From Fagopyrum homotropicum (lineage: Eukaryota; Streptophyta; Magnoliopsida; Caryophyllales; Polygonaceae): DNA of 64,000 nucleotides. This document shows, piece by piece, positions 56,275 to 64,000 of this stretch; within the stretch, counting starts at the first letter, position 1, and each line of letters opens with the position of its first letter. Made by a program: the position numbers and the translations under genes. The notes under the pieces are model-generated. The model did not search any database and was not told the origin of the DNA. It saw only the letters and a list, made by a program, of their open reading frames with translations. The stretch covers positions 8,899,001 to 8,963,000 of the forward strand of contig BSWB01000002.1 in the NCBI GenBank assembly GCA_033239125.1, read 5' to 3'.

Positions 56275-59200
56275 AGATAGCATTCTGGAACTGTCGCGGT
56301 ATTAGGAAAAAGAATTTCTGGACCGATATCAGAATCACAACCCAAAACGAACATATCGATATGATCATGCTGGCAGAATTAAAAACCAATATCGAACCCC
56401 CTGAGGTATGTTGGAGGAGCGCGGGATTTGATAAAATTTGTTTTATCCCATCGGAAGGTCTAGCAGGCGGCTATGTCTTCTATGGAAGGATAATCTCCTC
56501 ATCAATGAAAAAGTTAAACTGTGTCATAAGGACCCAAGATTTGTAATAATAGACCACTTGAATCTCGAATCTAATTTCAGCATGGTAATTTATCTACTGT
56601 ACGCACCCCCCAACGAGAGGCACAAGGACGAGTTTTGGACTAGAGTAAAACAGTCCATAAATATGCAAAACAAACCAGTGCTCTTAATGGGGGACTTTAA
56701 CGACATTTTGAACCCGTCCGATAAGTTGGGTGGTGCAACATTAAGAACTAACCGACTTCAAAGACTCCAAAATGTAATGCAGGAATGTAATTTGGTAGAT
56801 CTCAGTTCTAGAGGGAATGAATTTACCTGGAGAAGGAAGCGAGATGGCGACAACAACACTTTTGAAAAACTGGATAGGGCTATGGCGCATTATGAGGTGC
56901 TAAACGCCTATAACCTAATCCACGTATGGAATCACGCATTTACGTCATCTGACCATTGCTTAACCTCGATTGAGTTAAATAATAAAATCCAACAATTTAA
57001 AAACAAACCATTTCGCTTTGAACTCATGTGGACCGAAAGAGACGATTGTGAAAGGCTTGTCAAACAGTGCTGGAGAACACAGTTCCCGGGTACGCATATG
57101 TTCAATTTGGTTAAAAAATTGAATCTAATTAAAACCAAATTAAAAATTTGGAGCAAACAAAAATTTGGTAATATAAATAAACAAGTCCGCGATATGGATT
57201 CCTCGATCGAGCAATTACAAAAATTACAATTTAGAAATTATTCGAACCCCCGAAATGATAAACTGATTAGACTAAATAAGAAAAGAGAATGTCTTATAGA
57301 CTTCCAACAGAGATATTGGATGCAAAGAGCAAAAACTAAAGCACTAGACTGCGGTGATAGAAATACAAAGTATCACCATAGGAAAGCAACAGGAAGGCGT
57401 AACAGAAAATCTATAATCTCAATCCTAAAAGAGAACGGTACTACAATCCATATTGATAGCGACATCAACACGGAATTCCTCCAAGATTACAAGGAACGGT
57501 TTAGATCTACCCAAATAACCGAGACAAATGTCGCACAATACTTAGAAGATATCCCCAAAGAAGTCACTGATAGCGAGAATATGGAACTTATTAAACCCTT
57601 TACAAATGAGGAAATACGTAAAGCAGTCTTCGATATTGGAAGCGATAAATCCCCAGGACCGGATGGTATGCCTGCCGGCTTCTTCCAGAAATACTGGTCG
57701 ATAATTGGGCCCGATGTAATTAAGGCAACAAAGAGTTTCCACCAGTCTGGCAGGATACTAAAACAAATAAACCATACATTTATCACTCTAATACCTAAAA
57801 TAGATGAACCATCCTTAACTACCCATTATAGACCTATTAGTCTATGCTCAACGATATATAAGATTATTGCTAAAATTCTAGCTAATAGGCTTAAGAAAGT
57901 GCTGCCTAAGCTAATCCATCCTCTTCAAAGCGCATTTACAAAGAATAGATCAATTCATGATAACATTCTCATTGCACATGAAATTTTCCATGGTTTCAAA
58001 GGGAAAAAAGGAAAAGAGGGATACATGGCCTTGAAATTAGATATGAAAAAAGCATACGATAGAGTAGAATGGCCATTTATTCTCACTGTACTGGGAAAAT
58101 TCGGGTTCGAACAAAAATTCATCAATTGGATTAGAGAGTGTATTTATACGGTCTCGTACTCAATCCTTATAAATGATAAACCATCTGAAGTAATCTACCC
58201 TGAAAGGGGACTACGACAAGGAGATCCTCTTTCTCCCTTGTTATTTAATCTTGGTGCGGAAGTTCTAGCTAGGAGCATCCAAAAAGAATGCAATCAAATG
58301 AATAAAAACGTCGGATTCCCAATTACTAGAGGGGGAACCGTGATCCCTTTTTTAGCATTTGCTGATGACATAATTATTTTCGCTAAAGCATCCCTAGCTG
58401 CCAGCTCCAAAATTTTGGAGCTTCTACACGGATATTGCCACATCTCGGGGCAAAAAGTCAATTATCATAAATCTTCCTTCCAAACTACAAGATTTGTAGG
58501 GGATGAACTGGTAAAACAAATCCAGGAAAAAACTGGAATCATAGCGACAAATGACTTAGATAAGTATCTAGGCTGCCCGATTATTAATGGAAGAGTCAAC
58601 AAATCTATTTTTGACGACATCATCACTAAGTCAAGGAAACAACTAACCGTATGGAAAGCATCCACACTATCCCAAGAAGGAAGAACAGTACTAATTAAGG
58701 CAAATTTAAATGCTAAACCCAACTTCATAATGCAAAGCTTTATGCTGCCAGCTTCTATTCACAAGGAACTAGACCAAATCAACCGGACTTTCTTCTGGAA
58801 TAAGGGGAATAACTATCACCCTCTCATCAGCTGGGACAAAATTTGCAAACCAAAGAAATGTGGGGGTGTGGGCATCAGAAGAGCTCAAGATATGAATAAA
58901 GTCCTCCAAATGAAACTACTATGGAAAATAATGGAAGAACCAAACAATATATGGGTCAAAGTAGTTAATGAAAAATATCTCAAAGATGATCTATTATGGA
59001 ATTACAAAACCCAAAAGAATACCTCATGGCAATGGAAGAGATTGATGAATCTCCGACCAGAATTTGAAAAGGGGTTCCGGTGGAATGTAGGGGATGGAAA
59101 CACCATCAATTTCTGGAAGAATAAGTGGGTAACAGATCAACCGCTCATTAATCTCCTTCAGAATAGAAACCATATCGACGAAAAAGTGGCAGTAAGTAGC

Positions 59201-61146
59201 TATATTGTTGAAAATAAATGGAATACACAAAAGTTGGATATGGAGTTAGGCAATCTATTACCTGGAGAAATAATTACCGCCATCAAATCATACCAACTCC
59301 CAAAATCATACATTCAAGATCGCCTGTACTGGGCAGCAGAGGATAAAGGATCGTACACAACTAAATCCGCTATGAACCTCATCTACAAGAACAAAGGGAT
59401 CTCAACACACTCAAATGAGTGGATCTGGGAAATGGATATTATGCCCAAAGTTAAAAACTTTATGTGGAAGTTGTCTTTGAATGGGCTTCCAACTAAGGAA
59501 AATCTGGAAAAACAAAGGGTCCCTGTACCCATGCAGTGTGTCCTATGTAATCATCCATATGAAGCGGCTAGACCTGTTCAAGTCCGGGCCAGCCCGCCCG
59601 GCCCGGACCGCCCGCCCGCGAAAACGGGCGGGTATGAACATCGACAAAGGCCCGATCGGGCCGCTAGGCCCGGCCCGCCAGTCCCGGCGGGCCGGGTACG
59701 AACAAGGTACCAGGCCCGGTCGGGCCGCTCGGCCCGGCCCGGAGCCCGGCAAAAAAAAAAAAATTATGAACTTTAGGTTTAGCCGTTTAGGGAATTAGGG
59801 TTATACGAAACCTTCTACATTCTGAAGCTTCCCTCTTCCAGTTCCAGCCGAAAACTCGACAAGCGACAACCCTCGCGAGTCGCGACCCCTCTGTCCCTGA
59901 CTCCCTCGTCTCTCTTCCCTCTTCTCTCTTCCAGCCGTTGCGGCGCTGCCGAGTGCCGGCCCTCGTCCAGACTCCCTCGCGACCCCTCTGTCCCTCGCGA
60001 GTCGCGACCCCTCTGTCCCTCGCGAGTCGCGTCTGTCCAGACTCCAATCACGACCCCTCGCGACCCCTCTGGCCTCTGCCGAGTGCCGGCCCTCTTCCTC
60101 GACTCGTCTTGTCCACTGGCCACTGCAAATAAAGTCACAGTTTAAAAAAAAACGGGTACCCGCCGGGCAGCCCGGCCCGCCCGGCCGGGCGGGTACGGCA
60201 GCCATGGCAGGCCCGTGAGCCGGGCTCAGCCCGGCCCGGGTCCGCCAAAACGGGCTTTTTTTTGAAAATGCCCGGCCCGAGTCCGGCCCGAGCCCGGACT
60301 TGAACAGGTCTAGAAGCGGCTAACCATCTATTTTTTGACTGCCCTTTCCTATTGGCAAATCTTACCAATACCAATATAAAATCTGAACTCCAGTTGGCAA
60401 AAAACTCTAGTCAAAATGTGACGATTATGGTAACCCAACTTAAACAAAAGCTGGAGGACAAACAACTTGTACAACTAGTTGTCACGTGGTGGAACCTATG
60501 GATTGTGAGAAATCAAATCATTTTCAACCACAAACAAATACATAGTATAGAGGGGCAAGTACATGACCAGATAAAAAGTTGGCAAGAGTCTAACAAGAGA
60601 AAGAACCAAATCAAACAGAAAATAAATAAAAGTAATAGGAAAACAAGAAATATCCAATGGTTAAAACCAGATGTTGAATTTACTAAATTAAATTTTGATG
60701 GCTCAAAACGTGAATCAGGGGAGGCCTCCTTCGGATTCATCCTTAGAAACCACCATGCATCAACCATCTCCCTAGGCTATGGACAATGTGGAAACATATC
60801 GGTCCTCCATGCAGAAGCATGTGCGCTAAGGGAAGGCTTGGTTAGAGCATGTGATTTGGAGATCAGAAATCTTGAAATTGAGGGAGATAATCTTACGATT
60901 ATCAATTCCATTAAACAACTTTGGAAACCCCCATGGGAACTCGACCTAATCATTTCACATATTTCTAACATTTTGGTCAGTTTTCAGCAGGTCAAGATAC
61001 GACATGTATTCAGGGAAGTCAATGGCGTCGCCGACAAGCTTGCAGATTTGGGACACGACTACCCACTTGGAAGCTCAGTGATCCCCCAACAGGTGGGGGA
61101 TGCCATCCGGAAGGATGCTCTAGGTTGGAAAACATCGAGACGATGA
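56271..61146 (+). pseudogene. LINE ORF2: endonuclease, reverse transcriptase, zinc region, RNase H; frameshifted and interrupted
   Basis: Nicks the target and reverse-transcribes the LINE RNA. The start MKIAFWNCRG (56271) carries the AP-endonuclease Asn, and ELKTN the Glu. After GLAGG a one-base loss near 56470 shifts the frame to LCLLWKDNL. The rest of the nuclease follows: MGDFN and SSDHCLT. RT has SDKSPGPDGMPAGF, THYRPISLC, LKLDMKKAYDRVEW, GLRQGDPLSPLLF and the catalytic AFADDIIIF near 58357. Then WKRLMNLRPEF and the zinc-binding region ending CVLCNHPYE, where the hAT element interrupts. Reading resumes at 60313 (AANHLFFDCPF) and ends with an RNase H: KLNFDGS, HAEACALREGL, EGDNLTI, EVNGVADKLADLG. 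A single indel and the insertion are the only breaks seen. Confidence 0.92.
59569..60312. mobile_element. non-autonomous hAT element, 744 bp, in the LINE
   Basis: Starts TAGACCTGTTCAAGTCCGG and ends with its inverted copy CCGGACTTGAACAGGTCTA. A perfect 8-bp duplication GAAGCGGC lies at 59561-59568 and 60313-60320. GC-rich subterminal parts are built of CCCGCCCGG and GGCCCG words. The centre (59770-60130) is different: a TTAGGGTTATACG leader-like stretch and tandem CGCGACCCCTCTGTCCCTCG units, possibly captured host sequence. Long open frames here follow from the high GC and repeats, not from a gene. Confidence 0.93.
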
Positions 61147-61375
61147 TCCCACCTAAATGCTTACCGTACAGTATCAAAAAAAAAAAAAAAGATTCGTTTT
61201 CATTCCGTTTTTGATTCCGGAGTTAAAACCAAACAGTCCCTTAGTTTCTTCATGTTTGTTCCAAATAAACTCATCATTTTACTAATTTTTTTAATAATTA
61301 ATAAAACATGGGAGTTATTCAATATGGACACATGATATTTACGTCAATAACATATGAGGATTTTTTAGGGGTATG

Positions 61376-63062
61376 CATGAGATGGGAATGAGGTTATCCC
61401 AGTCCCGTTTCGATTATATTATATGGGACGGGATCGGGACGGGTCTTGGATATTTTAGATTGAATTTCACCGGGTTCTATTTTTTTTGGGATCAGGACGG
61501 GACGGGATGAGCTCAATTCCGCTTGTGCATTAATACATGAGTAAAAGGAGTAAGTAGGCTTTTATTGTATAAATGTAGATTAAGTAGGTTTTTATGTTTT
61601 AATGTGTATTAACTAGGCCCCTTGTAATTTTGAAAAAAAGATAAAATCTAAAAAAAATTAAGATACTTTCAAAATTAAAAAGGAAAATGAAAGTGGTCCC
61701 TACAATTATTCAAAATTAAAAAGATTCTCTCTTAATTTTTTAAATTAAAAAAGGAAAATGAGAGTGGTCCCCTACAATTAAGGAATTAGTTTTAACATTA
61801 AAAAGATTCTCTCCCTTGATTAATATTTCTTTTTTTTTCAAAGAGTCGCTTATTTATTGGCATTAAAATTAATTACATAATTTTATGTACATAATCTGCG
61901 TGCGAAATTATGTACATAATCTGCGTGCGAAATTATGTACATAATCTGCGTGCGAAATTATGTACATAATCTGCGTGCGAAATTATGTACATAATCTGCG
62001 TGCGAAATTATGTACATAATCTGCGTGCGAAATTATGTACATAATCTGCGTGCGAAATTATGTACATAAAATTATGTACAGAATTTATGGGGATCACTCT
62101 TATTTTTTTTATTTAATTAAAAAACAACCATATTAATTAAGGGAGAAAATCTTTTTAATGAGAGTGGTCCCCACAATTAATATTCACTTATCTTTTTAAT
62201 TTAATCTATCTTTTTAATTTTAAATAGTTATTTATCCTCCTTAATTAAGGGAAAAAAATCTTTTTAATTAGAGTGGTCCCCCAATTAATAGCCTCTTTAT
62301 AATTTAATTTAGTTTTATTTTTAGGGAGAAAATTGGAGGGGCCTAGATTGTATCATAGATACAAAAAAAGGCTTCTCTACACCAATTTTCTCTTAATATA
62401 TTTAGGTCAAATTAGCTAAATAAGCTTTTTTGAGATTTCTCTCTAGTAATCAGGCTCATGATATAAATATGTTTAGTAAATGTACTCATAATCAAACCTC
62501 TTACCTTCCAACTTCAATTTAATGAAAGTGGTAAAAATTGAAGGGATACACAAACCTAATAGAATTAGAAAAGGGTCTATTTGGCCAAATTCTTTCATAT
62601 ATTTATCGTGTTTAAATTTTACGCTTTATCCACAAAAATATCCGTGTATATCGGACTTGAATGCAAAAAATAATAAAATTTCTAAATATCTATAATAACA
62701 TATTACATTTTACATAAAATTTCCAAATCCATAATAAAACGCATCTAAATGAATTTAGGTTATTTGTCAATTTTAACGGTTTGACCAACATATTATATAG
62801 AAATATATAAGTATAAATATATAATAACTATATGAGTATATCACTAATATTTAGGGATTTTATTTATATTTTTTATTTTAACTTAAAAATATTATTATAT
62901 ACGGAACAAGACGAGCCTAGCGAAATGAAGAAGTTATGGTATATATCCCGTCCCAAATAGTTTTGAGCGGGACATGTTCAAGACGGGATTTCTATTTTTA
63001 ATGAAATCCAACTCTGAGATTGGGGACTGGACGGGAATTGGCGGGATTTGTTTCCACCCCTA
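61376..63062. mobile_element. probable hAT-like element with inner tandem array
   Basis: Starts TAGGGGTATGCATGAGATG and ends TTTGTTTCCACCCCTA, with GGGACGGGATCGGGACGGG near the left and CCCGTCCC, GACGGGA, GGACGGGAA near the right. TAGGGGTG-type ends are common in hAT elements. The flanks share only ATTTTTT (7 bp), which is weak in this AT-rich DNA. No transposase is recognisable between them. Confidence 0.5.
61883..62079. repeat. 25-bp tandem array, 7 full units plus a partial
   Basis: Unit TTATGTACATAA + TCTGCGTGCGAAA, identical in seven successive copies starting at 61883, 61908, 61933, 61958, 61983, 62008 and 62033. An eighth begins at 62058 and diverges after TTATGTACATAA. Each unit contains the perfect palindrome TTATGTACATAA. 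Identity across units means recent expansion or homogenisation. Confidence 0.95.
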
Positions 63063-64000
63063 TTTTTTATTCTTGAATAATAAGAAATTTCTTTAAATAT
63101 GTCTAAATATAAGAACAGGAAAAACTTATTTACAAAAATAGGAAGTCTTTGAGTTCGGGAGAAAAACCTCTGTTTCAAACGCGAGTTTGTTTTTTTTAAC
63201 AGTTAACCGTGGTTTTAAACCACGGTTATATATTTTATTTTAATTGCAAAACCATTGTTTAAAATAACAGTTTTGTATCTTTCATTCAAATTGACGTTGT
63301 TTCTGAGACCCTCTTTTTCCTCTCTCCTTCCATTTAGGAAGCATCTTTTACTCTTTCCCCTTCATTAAAGAAGAAAGTAATTATTTTTCTCCCTCTTCTT
63401 CATTAATGGAGTTATAATTTTATCCTTTTTAAGACTTTCAACGATCTAAACAACAACATTGTGAGTAAAAGTCGAGTCATACAGGATAAATCCAAGGAAT
63501 ATATTGAGGTGTGGAATAAAAGAGACCATGTGGTGATGTGAGACCATCTCCAACACTACATCAAGGACCACTTACTAGATGGACAATTCAACTACACCTT
63601 TTTCGAATTCCATCATGGAAGGAGCAATCACAAGGTCAAAATCAAAGACTATTTAAGATGAAGTTACGAACATCCTCACAACATGTACACTCAAGGAAAC
63701 CCTACTCACTCTTAGAAACCCTTTGGTGACATTGTTGACTGTTATAGAAGAGTTAAACCTCGACCAAGAAGAGCCATCAAGCATAGAAGATTGCTAGGAT
63801 GAAGAAAGAGACTTAGAGAAGAAATCTCGGTCCATCTACAGGAATCTCGGCCGAGATTTTCACCCGAGATTTGTTCTTTGACATGCGCTTGAAGATCCGG
63901 CCAAGATCTTATATCTTTGACAACTATATCTTTTATATTTTCTTTCTTTAAAGCTCTCAAACAATTTTAAAAAAATTGTTAGTTTTGATCCTATCTTTGA
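63063..64000. other. right-end spacer with a palindrome and possible LTR-element remnant
   Basis: At 63204-63228 TAACCGTGGTTT is followed after one base by its complement AAACCACGGTTA, with a related AAAACCATTGTTT word behind. Such words occur in subterminal parts of some plant DNA transposons. From about 63550, a stretch reading PTLHQGPLTRW resembles a degraded Ty3/gypsy polyprotein piece, and the ATCTCGGCCGAGAT palindrome near 63842 is LTR-like. Neither is firm. Confidence 0.35.

Larger units (their letters stand above)
52658..61190 (+). mobile_element. L1-type LINE, essentially full length, 8.5 kb including a nested hAT
   Basis: Flanked by a perfect 15-bp duplication GATTCGTTTTCATTC (52643-52657 and 61191-61205) and ending in an A-run of about 14 bases. 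Order: 5' UTR of about 0.6 kb, ORF1 with CCHC knuckle, an extra 476-codon ORF, ORF2 with endonuclease, reverse transcriptase, zinc-binding region and RNase H. ORF2 has a one-base frameshift near 56470 and is interrupted by a 744-bp hAT element at 59569-60312. The complete duplication and tail mean the 5' end is probably not truncated. Confidence 0.93.
52406..61247. mobile_element. Tourist-like MITE split by a LINE
   Basis: The left part (52406-52657) begins GCCCGTTTGGTTCCAATTC and GGAAACGAAAACGGAATGG. The right part (61191-61247) ends with the inverted counterpart CATTCCGTTTTTGATTCCGG and AAAACCAAACAGTCCC. Without the LINE and its target duplication the element would be about 300 bp. The flanking 3-bp duplication is not clear, so the superfamily is tentative. 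The pairing of the two ends across the LINE is well supported. Confidence 0.6.

Noticed and set aside
59481..60374. Open frames across the 744-bp hAT element (Arg/Pro/Gly-rich)
   Set aside because: They are GC-rich repeats. Only the flanking LINE ORF2 codons are meaningful.
61883..62079. CRISPR-like array
   Set aside because: The units are contiguous with no variable spacers, and the context is a plant nuclear genome.
63538..63960. A Ty3/gypsy polyprotein fragment
   Set aside because: Only a short PTLHQGPLTRW-like similarity. Too little for a call, so it is mentioned only in the spacer entry.

Overview
This is plant nuclear DNA. It holds spliced genes with GT-AG introns, AT-rich spacers and many nested transposable elements. 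The gene types (a PP2C with a Cys-rich tail, a CRAL-TRIO protein, a cell-wall invertase with the 9-nt mini-exon, a plant type III polyketide synthase) and the repeats (Tat-type LTR element, plant L1 LINE, hAT, PIF/Harbinger, TRIM) point to a flowering plant, probably a eudicot. The species cannot be read from the sequence.

Layout. 1-6.2 kb: AT-rich spacer, then a complete protein phosphatase 2C gene on the + strand (CDS 2209-4690, 8 coding exons). 6.27-21.99 kb: a very young Ty3/gypsy Tat-clade retrotransposon in minus orientation, with two 3600-bp LTRs, a 5-bp ACCAC target duplication and a gag-pro-pol that is now broken in three places. 22.0-23.0 kb: a small hAT MITE and a 131-bp LINE tail. 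24.4-27.5 kb: a CRAL-TRIO (Sec14-like) gene, minus strand, 6 exons. 28.05-30.55 kb: a complete cell-wall invertase gene, minus strand. 31.1-34.3 kb: a dead tandem copy of that invertase carrying a LINE fragment and a MITE. 34.35-34.85 kb: a TRIM element. 36.0-41.2 kb: the remains of a two-gene PIF/Harbinger element whose ORF1 is split by a 2.9-kb hAT transposon. 41.8-47.6 kb: one solo LTR inserted in another of the same family in opposite orientation, plus a hAT MITE. 49.5-51.4 kb: a complete type III polyketide synthase gene, minus strand, with an unusual active site. 52.4-61.25 kb: a Tourist-like MITE hit by an essentially full-length L1 LINE, itself hit by a 744-bp hAT element. 61.4-64 kb: another hAT-like element with a 25-bp tandem array, then remnants.

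The host genes (PP2C signalling, lipid-binding CRAL-TRIO, apoplastic invertase, polyketide synthase) have no evident joint pathway; they are islands between insertions. Target-site duplications order many of the insertions.

The two observations I rate highest are a stop-free 476-codon third ORF packed exactly between ORF1 and ORF2 of the L1 element, and a conserved hairpin motif (constant flanks, changing but always complementary stems). The hairpin occurs six times in the Tat element (ten counting both LTRs) and again, in the same orientation relative to coding sense, in the unrelated hAT transposon.
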